Assembly (NCBI GenBank): GCA_021791075.1
Contig: JAJYXH010000066.1
Coordinates: 1-5,170 of the forward strand
Reading direction: 5' to 3'
Origin: Microcaldota archaeon
GTDB taxonomy: Archaea > Micrarchaeota > Micrarchaeia > Micrarchaeales > CABMGC01
DNA length: 5,170 bases
The position numbers and the translations under genes were made by a program. Position 1 is the first letter of the stretch. Each line of letters begins with the position of its first letter. Shown here one piece after another: positions 1 to 4,861 of the stretch. The notes under the pieces are model-generated. The model was not told where the DNA came from and made no database searches. It worked only from the letters and a program-made list of their open reading frames with translations.

Positions 1-1
1 A

Positions 2-100
2 TACGAGAAAACTGTCACGCCTTTCGGCACGTCGGCAAAGGCAGATGTTCCTAGAAAGTATATAGGAAAACGCGTTTACGTTGTTGTGCTCAAAAAGTGA
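2..100 (+). CDS. C-terminal fragment, DUF2080-like transposon-associated protein (partial at 5' edge)
   Basis: An open frame enters from the left edge and ends at TGA 98-100, leaving 32 codons. The visible residues include TVTPFGTSAKADVP, then RKYIGKRVYVVV and a basic end, LKK. This resembles the C-terminal pattern of DUF2080 proteins as I recall it (T-x-FG-x-x-x-x-x-VP-x-x-x-x-GK-x-V-x-V). These are short archaeal proteins, AbrB-like in appearance, usually encoded beside transposases. The family match is from memory of the pattern, and the N-terminus and any transposase lie outside the window. If correct, an insertion sequence or its remnant borders this window on the left. Another short beta-rich DNA-binding protein of AbrB type would be the main alternative. 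Confidence 0.5.
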   Translation, partial: YEKTVTPFGTSAKADVPRKYIGKRVYVVVLKK

Positions 101-103
101 TTA

Positions 104-123
104 TTTGGGATTTATGTCCCAAA
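104..123. repeat. 7-bp inverted repeat just after the DUF2080-like gene
   Basis: TTTGGGA (104-110) and TCCCAAA (117-123) are perfect inverted copies around a 6-base loop, beginning 4 bases after the upstream stop codon. No T-run follows on the + strand, so it is not a classic oligo-T terminator. It could be a transcript-end hairpin or a subterminal hairpin of the neighbouring element. The pairing is seen directly; the role is not known. Confidence 0.45.
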
Positions 124-161
124 ATCGCCCCTATTCGTGCCTTTAAATATTGTGCAGTAGT

Positions 162-168
162 ATTTATA
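162..168 (+). promoter_or_regulatory. Putative TATA box for the EamA permease gene
   Basis: ATTTATA lies about 47 bases before the TTG start. With the usual archaeal spacing of about 26 bases from box centre to transcript start, transcription would begin near 192, giving a leader of roughly 20 bases. A second AT-rich candidate, TTTAAATA at 142-149, would place the start near 172. Confidence 0.45.
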
Positions 169-212
169 CGGCCGGCATTTACTGCCTTTAACTTCGATAA
201 ACAGATGGGAAT

Positions 213-1073
213 TTGAACGGCTTAATAGGATTGTCATTCGGCCTTGCATCGATGTTGTGCTTCGGGGTGCAGGACTTTCTAATGGCAAGGGCTTCTAGGA
301 AAGTCGGGGCTTTTAAGACATCGCTCTGGGTCAATATAGTCAGTTTCGGCGTTCTACTCGCCATGGCCTTATTTTTATTCAACTATACGGCCATAGGCAT
401 CGGAACCCTTGCACTCATCGCAGTTGCGGCGGGGCTGTCTTTCACAGGCCTTATTTCGTTCAACAAGGGACTTAGAGTGGGTAATGTTTCCATAGTGGCA
501 ACCGTGGCATCAGGATGGGGAGCTATTAGTGCAATACTGGGGGTTGTCCTCCTAGGCGAGAGAATAACGGGGTTGCAGATGCTCTACATATGCATCATAG
601 TCATAGGTACCATCCTCGTCTCGTTTGAGCTGAAGAATATACTAGGGGTCAGGCAGAAAAAGAGAGTGCTCGGACTGGAGTGCGCCATAGTTACGGTCTT
701 TGCGTGGGGAGCGTACTTCTTCCTTGTCAGCGTCCTGGTCGGAATCTTCGGGTGGTTCACTGCGGCATTTTTGGTAACCGCTCCGACGCTTGCCATCTTC
801 CTGATATACGGAGCCAGGACCAGATCGGGATTTGGGGTCTCCACTTCAGAATTGCCGCTGGTACTGGGAGTCGGCGGGCTGAGCATCATTGGGTTCCTCG
901 CATATAGCATCGGCGTATCATACAATTATACTGCAATAGTTGCGCCGGTCAGTGCGGCAGCCCCTGCAATAACCATTATCCTGGCCCTACTGTTGCTAAA
1001 AGAGAGGCTTGCCAATAACCAGAAGTTGGGCATGGTACTGATTTTAATAGGTTTGATCTTATTATCTATATAG
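213..1073 (+). CDS. EamA/DMT-superfamily membrane permease, 10 transmembrane segments
   Basis: This 286-residue protein is hydrophobic throughout, with about ten membrane segments in two repeats (roughly residues 3-137 and 152-286). Each repeat ends in the typical EamA pattern: a hydrophobic helix, then GERITGLQ (115-122) in the first and KERLANNQ (263-270) in the second, then a final glycine-containing helix. A basic loop (RQKKR, 147-151) separates them. Length and layout match drug/metabolite-transporter family exporters of about 280-300 residues in the cytoplasmic membrane; the substrate cannot be read from sequence. The start is TTG at 213. In-frame stop TAA at 198-200 excludes a useful extension, and the next ATG (252) would remove half of the first helix. 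No convincing Shine-Dalgarno is visible. The gene lies 15 bases before the cysteine-rich gene and probably heads its operon. Confidence 0.85.
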   Translation: MNGLIGLSFGLASMLCFGVQDFLMARASRKVGAFKTSLWVNIVSFGVLLAMALFLFNYTAIGIGTLALIAVAAGLSFTGLISFNKGLRVGNVSIVATVASGWGAISAILGVVLLGERITGLQMLYICIIVIGTILVSFELKNILGVRQKKRVLGLECAIVTVFAWGAYFFLVSVLVGIFGWFTAAFLVTAPTLAIFLIYGARTRSGFGVSTSELPLVLGVGGLSIIGFLAYSIGVSYNYTAIVAPVSAAAPAITIILALLLLKERLANNQKLGMVLILIGLILLSI

Positions 1074-1080
1074 AGTTTAT

Positions 1081-1085
1081 GTGAT
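1081..1085 (+). promoter_or_regulatory. Shine-Dalgarno-like GTGAT before the cysteine-rich gene
   Basis: GTGAT can pair with the AUCAC part of the 16S rRNA 3' end (complement GGAGGTGATC). It lies 3 bases before ATG 1089, which is the correct register for that part of the anti-Shine-Dalgarno. A similar GATC (1244-1247) stands in the same register before the peptidase ATG at 1250. Confidence 0.4.
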
Positions 1086-1088
1086 TGT

Positions 1089-1238
1089 ATGGCAAATCAG
1101 GGCGCGGGTGGGGGTTGCGAATGCGGCGGAGGCTGCAAGTGCGGATGCACGGCAGGATGCGGGTGCAAGGAAGACTGTTTCTGCGGTTGTACTTGCGGCG
1201 AGAGGAGGAAGGAGAGGCACGGCGATCTGGCTTATTGA
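1089..1238 (+). CDS. Metallothionein-like cysteine-rich small protein (49 aa)
   Basis: The frame from ATG 1089 to TGA 1236-1238 encodes 49 residues with 11 cysteines, at positions 10, 12, 16, 18, 20, 24, 26, 30, 32, 34 and 36. They form CxC and CxCxC runs separated by Gly, Lys and small residues, for example CECGGGCKCGC at 10-20 and CFCGCTC at 30-36. A charged tail follows with one His and a terminal Tyr. This is the composition expected of a metallothionein that binds Zn, Cd or Cu(I) through thiolate clusters in the cytoplasm. I recognise no specific family, so the function is inferred from pattern. Support for the frame: the ATG follows the permease stop by 15 bases, the TGA precedes the peptidase ATG by 11 bases, and cysteine is written with both TGC and TGT. 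All three frames are open here, so chance cannot be fully excluded. Confidence 0.7.
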   Translation: MANQGAGGGCECGGGCKCGCTAGCGCKEDCFCGCTCGERRKERHGDLAY

Positions 1239-1249
1239 CACGGGATCGT

Positions 1250-2479
1250 ATGAAATCAACGTCTTTTACACTCAAGAACGGGATGAATGTCTTCGTCTAC
1301 CCGCAGCCATATCTTGAGAGCGTAGGTCTTGCCGTCGGGGTGAACTATGGCTCGATAGATGACAGGAGCGATATAAACGGCGCTGCGCACTATCTTGAGC
1401 ACATGCTATTCAAGGGCACGAAGAAGAGGACCTATGGAGAGATCAATGATGAGGTAAGAAGCATGGGGGCCTACAACAACGCCTTCACGACGTTCGAGAA
1501 CACGGTCTACCTGTTTCGCGGATATTCCGATTATTTTCACGGCATGCTCGACATACTCTCGGACATGATCAAGAACTCCACGCTTCCGCCAAAGGAGTTC
1601 GAGCTGGAGCGCGGCCCTGTAATAAACGAGAATCTCATACACCAGGACAATGCGCGATTCTTCTTCTCGGACACATTCGGAAAGGTGCTGTACAGGAAGC
1701 ATCCGGCAAAACTCCCGGTTGGAGGATCTAGAAAGAGCATAGAGCAAGTAAAGAGGTCGGACCTTATCAGGATATACAAGGGCGCATACTCGCCGAAGAA
1801 TATGTTCCTGACGATATACGGAAAGGTAAGCACCGATGATGCGCGGAAGATCTCGAGGAGGATGTTTGACGGATTTAACGGCAAGCCTGTCAAGGAGAGG
1901 CGCGTGGTTGCTGAAGAGCCGCAGGTAAGGAGGGAGATGACCGTGAGGAGGGAGAATATCAAGCAGGCGCGCGTGGGCATAGGCTTCAAGTGCCTGCCTT
2001 ACAGATCCGAACGGCTCAGGGAGTTTCTCTCTCTTCTCGTAGCAAGCAAGCTTCTATCCTACAGGCTCTTTGACGAGATAAGGGAGAAGAGGGGGCTCTC
2101 GTACGATCCCTCTGCGAGCTACTACCCTTACAGCACCTTCGGCTTCATAGGCGCCCAGGCCGGGGTTGAACCGAGCAGCATGGCCGAGGCGAAGGAGATC
2201 ATGCTTAGGGAGTTCGGGAGGCTAGAGCGTGGAGACGTCACAGAGAGCGAGGTTGAGAACGCGAAGACCGGGCTGAGGATACAGTACAGGATGATGAGGG
2301 AGGATACGCTTGACATGGTGAGCGCAATATCCTCATACAGATTGCTAACCGGAGACTACAGATTCGTCGAGAAACTACCTGAGATGATAACTGGCGTAAG
2401 CCTCGATGAGGTAAGGAAGTACGCCAAGAAGTACATAGACACGAAGAGGTACAGCCTGCTTGTCCTCAGGCCGGCATAA
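1250..2479 (+). CDS. M16B-family zinc metallopeptidase (insulinase/MPP-like)
   Basis: This 409-residue protein is a single M16 half-molecule of normal M16B size (about 400-440). The inverted zinc motif is HYLEH at 47-51 (ligands H47 and H51, catalytic E50), followed by MLFKGT. The third ligand is E127 in ERGPVINE, 76 residues beyond H51, as the family requires. The C-terminal domain carries the partner R/Y motif at 277-285 (IREKRGLSY), which helps bind substrate across the clamshell. Family members work as dimers that enclose and degrade unfolded or small peptides. No signal peptide is seen, so the enzyme is probably cytoplasmic. ATG 1250 is chosen because the family-like sequence begins there (FTLKNGMNVFV, 6-16). 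Starting at 1085 would add 55 Arg-rich residues without family resemblance and overlap the cysteine-rich gene. GATC at 1244-1247 may serve as ribosome-binding site. Confidence 0.93.
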   Translation: MKSTSFTLKNGMNVFVYPQPYLESVGLAVGVNYGSIDDRSDINGAAHYLEHMLFKGTKKRTYGEINDEVRSMGAYNNAFTTFENTVYLFRGYSDYFHGMLDILSDMIKNSTLPPKEFELERGPVINENLIHQDNARFFFSDTFGKVLYRKHPAKLPVGGSRKSIEQVKRSDLIRIYKGAYSPKNMFLTIYGKVSTDDARKISRRMFDGFNGKPVKERRVVAEEPQVRREMTVRRENIKQARVGIGFKCLPYRSERLREFLSLLVASKLLSYRLFDEIREKRGLSYDPSASYYPYSTFGFIGAQAGVEPSSMAEAKEIMLREFGRLERGDVTESEVENAKTGLRIQYRMMREDTLDMVSAISSYRLLTGDYRFVEKLPEMITGVSLDEVRKYAKKYIDTKRYSLLVLRPA

Positions 2480-2498
2480 ATGGGATCGGCCCTTATGG

Positions 2499-2621
2499 TC
2501 AGGCATGCCCCCGTGAACTATAGTCTTTCTCGTCCCACAGTTCCTTCATTTTTGCCTGCTGTATTTTATACACAAATTCCAGATATGGGTCTTTCTTTCT
2601 CTGATCCTTTTTAATCCCCAT
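2499..2621 (-). CDS. Possible small charged protein (40 aa), unknown function
   Basis: On the minus strand an ATG (2621-2619) opens a 40-codon frame ending in TGA (2501-2499). The product is rich in Lys, Asp and Glu, with an amphipathic helix-like stretch, DPYLEFVYKIQQAKMKELWD (11-30). That stretch resembles the C-terminal tail of some archaeal antitoxin-like proteins, but no DNA-binding part is present, so no function is assigned. The gene would converge on the peptidase, with 19 bases between stops, and diverge from rpl1. A TATAAG element (minus strand, + coordinates 2644-2649) lies about 26 bases upstream of the ATG, the spacing expected for a leaderless transcript. No ribosome-binding site is visible. 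The T-rich + strand could instead be terminator sequence for the peptidase, so the call is tentative. Confidence 0.4.
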   Translation of the reverse strand: MGIKKDQRKKDPYLEFVYKIQQAKMKELWDEKDYSSRGHA

Positions 2622-2702
2622 GATATTTGTTTCTCGCTTAGTGCTTATACGCTTTTGCTTTTATCTTGTGGCTAGAGCCGTGGATTCCGAGATCTGGCAT
2701 CA

Positions 2703-2710
2703 TTTATAAA
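2703..2710. promoter_or_regulatory. TATA-like palindrome upstream of the ribosomal genes
   Basis: TTTATAAA is self-complementary and could direct transcription either way. Rightward it would start a transcript near 2732, giving an rpl1 leader of about 78 bases. It may be an alternative promoter to the box at 2733-2740. Confidence 0.35.
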
Positions 2711-2732
2711 CAATGTCGCTTCCTGAATAACC

Positions 2733-2740
2733 TTTTTATA
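2733..2740 (+). promoter_or_regulatory. Probable TATA box of the rpl1-rpl10-rpl12 operon
   Basis: TTTTTATA lies about 70 bases before the rpl1 ATG. Usual archaeal spacing puts the transcript start near 2764, so the leader would be about 46 bases and would begin just before the foldable element at 2770-2801. The AT-rich surroundings and the highly expressed gene set support it. Confidence 0.55.
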
Positions 2741-2769
2741 CTTATCATAAGCAATAGTTATCACTTATT

Positions 2770-2801
2770 TTCCCGTCAACACTGCATTGTGCAGGAGGGA
2801 G
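2770..2801 (+). promoter_or_regulatory. Foldable rpl1 leader, candidate L1 autoregulatory site
   Basis: In the leader TCCC (2771-2774) pairs with GGGA (2797-2800), extended by a possible U-G pair (2770/2801). Inside, CTGCA (2782-2786) pairs with TGCAG (2790-2794) around a 3-base loop. The two helices are separated by an asymmetric internal loop of 7 bases (2775-2781) against 2 (2795-2796). The Shine-Dalgarno AGGAGGG (2793-2799) falls within the fold. It is known that ribosomal protein L1 represses its own mRNA in bacteria and methanogens by binding two helices joined by an asymmetric loop that mimics its 23S rRNA site. The match here is architectural only; no conserved loop bases were verified. 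Confidence 0.4.
2793..2799 (+). promoter_or_regulatory. Strong Shine-Dalgarno AGGAGGG of rpl1
   Basis: This is the strongest ribosome-binding site in the window. Spacing of 10 bases favours ATG 2810 over the in-frame GTG at 2801, which would be only one base away. Confidence 0.7.
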
Positions 2802-2809
2802 TGAGTCTT

Positions 2810-3439
2810 ATGGCAAGCGCAGAGGAACTCGCCAAGTTCATTGGCGAGAACAAGGGTCAGAGAAAGTTCAAGCAGAGCGTCGAGCTTGCGATAAACTTCA
2901 AGGGAATGGACTTCACCAAGCAGGACAACAGGCTCAACCTCGAGGTCCTTCTTCCTAACGGCAAGGGGAAGACCAGGAAGATCGGATTGTTCGCCAGCGA
3001 CAAGAACCTCATAGCGGAAGCGGAGAAGAACGGGATAGAGATAATAAGGGATACCGAGATACCTTCGACAGCCGCGGACGGTGCGAGGATGACACTGCTA
3101 CTCCAGTACGAGCTTGTGGCCCAGCCTAACCTCATGCCCATGATCGCGAAGAGCATGGGTCAGTTCCTAGGCCCGAGAAACAAGATGCCAAAGCCGCTTC
3201 TTGGAAACATAAACGTGGCGAACATAGTGGGCGAGCTGAACAGGAGGATAGTTATAAGGAGCAAGGGAAAGAATCTCCCTACCGTCCACTGCATAGTCGG
3301 CAACGAGGACATGGATGCGGAGAAGATAAACACCAACATAAAGGAGGTCCTGGACACGGTCAACAGGAAGGTGGGCCCGAACCACATCAAGTCCGTGTAT
3401 GTGAAACTCACGATGAGCAAGCCGTTCAGGTACATATAA
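2810..3439 (+). CDS. rpl1: Large-subunit ribosomal protein uL1
   Basis: This 209-residue protein is close to the usual archaeal L1 length (about 210-220). It binds 23S rRNA helices 76-78, forms the mobile L1 stalk and helps release tRNA from the E site. The diagnostic segment is AQPNLMPMIAKSMGQFLGPR (104-123), followed by NKMPKPL (124-130). Domain I is made of the N- and C-terminal parts, with domain II in the middle (roughly 65-155). Position 124 is Asn where many L1 proteins have Gly in LGPRGKMP. The start is ATG 2810 with a strong ribosome-binding site; upstream in-frame codons have no L1 resemblance. It is the first gene of the ribosomal operon, 13 bases before rpl10, and L1 itself may repress the operon through the leader at 2770-2801. 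Confidence 0.97.
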   Translation: MASAEELAKFIGENKGQRKFKQSVELAINFKGMDFTKQDNRLNLEVLLPNGKGKTRKIGLFASDKNLIAEAEKNGIEIIRDTEIPSTAADGARMTLLLQYELVAQPNLMPMIAKSMGQFLGPRNKMPKPLLGNINVANIVGELNRRIVIRSKGKNLPTVHCIVGNEDMDAEKINTNIKEVLDTVNRKVGPNHIKSVYVKLTMSKPFRYI

Positions 3440-3452
3440 TTTGGTCATGCTT

Positions 3453-4322
3453 ATGCAGAAGAAGGAGAAGATTGAATTCGTCAAGAAGCTCAAGAAGGAG
3501 CTCAAGCAGTACAAGACGATAGCGGTGCTCGAGACCGGAGCTACGCCGGACAGGCTCGTCCAGAAGGTGAGGAACCAGCTCAAGCCCGACTCGAAGTTCG
3601 TGATCGCGAGGAAGACGCTGCTCGTCAGGGCCGTGGAGGACGACGAGAACCTCAAGAAGCTGCTAAGCCAGCTCGACGGTAACGTCGCATTGATACTCAC
3701 AAACAAGAATCCGACCGAACTCAACGGCATAGTCGCCGCGAACAGAATAAGGCTCTCGGCAAAGCCGAACCAGGTCTCCCCTGAGGACATAAGGGTAGAG
3801 GCGGGGGAAACCACCATTGCCCCGGGCCAGGCGGTAACAGACCTGAAGGCCGCAGGGATCGACGTCAAGATAGACAAGGGAAAGGTCGTCATCTCGAAGG
3901 GCAAGGTCCTGGTCGCGAAGGGAGCCAGGGTCACGACTCCGATATCAAAGGCACTTAAGATGCTTGACATAATGCCTTTCGAGGCGAGCACCAGGCTAAG
4001 GTCTGCGCTCGAAGGAAACCTTCTATTCACGGAGCAGGCGCTCAGCGTTGACAGGGCATTCGTGGAGAGGACAGTAGCGGCAGACTTCATACACGCCCAC
4101 ATGCTCAGCACCGCGATCGGATTCGTCACGCCTTACAACGCTCCGGATATGATACGAAAGGCATACATATCGGCGATTGGTCTCGGAGTCGAGAGGGGAA
4201 TATACGAGCCGGAGATAGTCGAGAAGCTGCTCGCAAAGGCCGTCAGGGAGGCAGTGCAGGCCAACAAGCTTGTCAAGCCTGCCGAGCCAGAGAGACCTGC
4301 CGAAGAGAAGAAGGAAGGTTGA
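3453..4322 (+). CDS. rpl10: Large-subunit ribosomal protein uL10 (P0 type), short C-terminus
   Basis: This 289-residue P0-type L10 anchors the L12 stalk to 23S rRNA at the GTPase-associated centre. The N-terminal rRNA-binding domain (about 1-105) includes KFVIARKTLLVRA (48-60). An archaeal/eukaryotic insertion domain follows (about 108-180, with IAPGQAVTDLKAAGIDVKI at 122-140). Spine helices that hold L12 dimers occupy about 228-272. The protein ends in PAEEKKEG and lacks the long acidic tail and terminal GxxLFG peptide common in archaeal L10 (often 310-350 residues). ATG 3453 is chosen because GGT (3443-3445) stands 7 bases before it, the same spacing as AGGT before rpl12. ATG 3447 (291 residues) or TTG 3441 are possible. 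It follows rpl1 by 13 bases and precedes rpl12 by 28. Confidence 0.95.
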   Translation: MQKKEKIEFVKKLKKELKQYKTIAVLETGATPDRLVQKVRNQLKPDSKFVIARKTLLVRAVEDDENLKKLLSQLDGNVALILTNKNPTELNGIVAANRIRLSAKPNQVSPEDIRVEAGETTIAPGQAVTDLKAAGIDVKIDKGKVVISKGKVLVAKGARVTTPISKALKMLDIMPFEASTRLRSALEGNLLFTEQALSVDRAFVERTVAADFIHAHMLSTAIGFVTPYNAPDMIRKAYISAIGLGVERGIYEPEIVEKLLAKAVREAVQANKLVKPAEPERPAEEKKEG

Positions 4323-4350
4323 TCACGCTTAAATGAAATAGGTAGAAAAC

Positions 4351-4656
4351 ATGGAGTACATATACGCCGCACTCTTGCTGAATGCGGAGGGCAAGGAGAT
4401 AAACGAACAGAACCTGGTAAATGTAGTGAAGGCGACAGGTGCAACACCAGACGAGGCAATGGCCAAGTCGGTGGCGAACTCGCTGAAGGGCGTCGACATA
4501 AAGGAGATAATAAAGAACGCCCAGAACGTCAGCGTCGCCGCGCCGGCAGCACAGGCTGCGCCAGCAGGAGGAGAGAAGGCCAAGAAAGAAGAGGCAAAGG
4601 AGGAGAAGGTCAGCGAGGAAGAGGCTGCGGGAGGACTTGCAAGCTTGTTCGGCTGA
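4351..4656 (+). CDS. rpl12: Large-subunit ribosomal protein P1/L12 (archaeal stalk protein)
   Basis: This 101-residue protein is of typical archaeal L12/P1 length. Residues 1-58 are the helical dimerisation domain that binds the L10 spine (MEYIYAALLL, then GATPDEAMAK at 30-39). An Ala/Pro hinge covers 59-74 and a Lys/Glu segment 75-91. The C-terminal peptide GGLASLFG (94-101) is the conserved hook that binds elongation factors aEF1A and aEF2. It is not homologous to bacterial L7/L12. The start is ATG 4351, preceded by AGGT (4340-4343) with 7-base spacing; ATG 4333 gives only two codons. It is the last gene of the rpl1 operon. Confidence 0.96.
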   Translation: MEYIYAALLLNAEGKEINEQNLVNVVKATGATPDEAMAKSVANSLKGVDIKEIIKNAQNVSVAAPAAQAAPAGGEKAKKEEAKEEKVSEEEAAGGLASLFG

Positions 4657-4679
4657 TTACCTTGGTTGCGCACGTCCTG

Positions 4680-4702
4680 AACGCACAATGAGCTTTTGCG
4701 TT
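4680..4702 (+). other. Hairpin in the 3' region of rpl12
   Basis: AACGCA (4680-4685) pairs with TGCGTT (4697-4702). After one mismatch, two more A-T pairs are possible, leaving a 5-base loop. It lies 23 bases after the rpl12 stop and directly before the larger stem structure at 4707-4770. No T-run follows. It may be part of an mRNA 3' end or of the same structured RNA. Confidence 0.4.
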
Positions 4703-4706
4703 AGAG

Positions 4707-4770
4707 TGAGGTATGCGCAGCCCCATGTTACGGCGAGGCAGATTGCGTGTCTGCCTCGCGAACTACCTCA
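4707..4770 (+). ncRNA. Nested-stem structure after rpl12, candidate structured RNA or 3'-end element
   Basis: A perfect 10-bp stem is formed by GCGAGGCAGA (4733-4742) and TCTGCCTCGC (4750-4759) around a 7-base loop. It is enclosed by a second perfect 7-bp stem, TGAGGTA (4707-4713) with TACCTCA (4764-4770). A 19-base internal strand on one side and 4 bases on the other join the stems. Two nested perfect stems in a short noncoding gap are unlikely by chance. I find no tRNA T-loop, no C/D boxes and no separate promoter, so it may be the 3' UTR of the ribosomal operon, a processing or termination structure, or an unrecognised RNA. The pairing is symmetrical, so the strand is assumed from the neighbouring genes. 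Confidence 0.45.
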
Positions 4771-4824
4771 GGCATTCATTGCGTATGGACCGGATAACGT
4801 CACTCAACCGACTCCTACCAATTC

Positions 4825-4842
4825 TTTATAAACATTTATATA
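4825..4842 (+). promoter_or_regulatory. Tandem TATA boxes of the ferredoxin gene
   Basis: TTTATAAA (4825-4832) and TTTATATA (4835-4842) lie in an AT-rich run directly before the ferredoxin gene. The second box is centred about 23-26 bases before the two candidate ATGs, the spacing of a leaderless or nearly leaderless archaeal transcript. The first box would allow a leader of about 8 bases. AGGTG (4854-4858) could act as ribosome-binding site if the leader is present. Confidence 0.65.
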
Positions 4843-4861
4843 AGATTATAATCAGGTGTCA

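Noticed and set aside
138..191. Direct repeat TGCCTTTAA at 138-146 and 183-191 flanking the putative EamA TATA box
   Set aside because: Nine bases in an AT-rich promoter region can recur by chance, and no further copies were found to support an operator.
1081..1317. Third open frame (Ala/Arg-rich) starting at GTG 1081
   Set aside because: It overlaps both the Cys-rich gene and the true peptidase N-terminus, and its composition reflects the GC-rich repeats of those frames.
2541..2618. T-rich stretches after the M16 gene as an archaeal terminator
   Set aside because: TTTTT runs at 2548-2552 and 2608-2612 could terminate the + transcript, but they coincide with Lys codons of the possible minus-strand gene, so no separate terminator is called.
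3167..4129. Long minus-strand open frame (320 codons) opposite rpl10 and part of rpl1
   Set aside because: It lies opposite two certain ribosomal genes. Its Ser/Leu-rich product is the usual shadow of Lys/Glu/Arg-rich coding sequence, and it shows no recognisable domain.
4637..4831. Plus-strand open frame of 64 codons overlapping the rpl12 end
   Set aside because: It starts inside rpl12, runs through the inverted-repeat region and has no protein-like pattern. The stem structures explain the sequence better.
4657..4861. tRNA gene in the rpl12-ferredoxin gap
   Set aside because: Despite strong stems, neither strand shows a GTTCGA-type T-loop or an acceptor stem with the right spacing.
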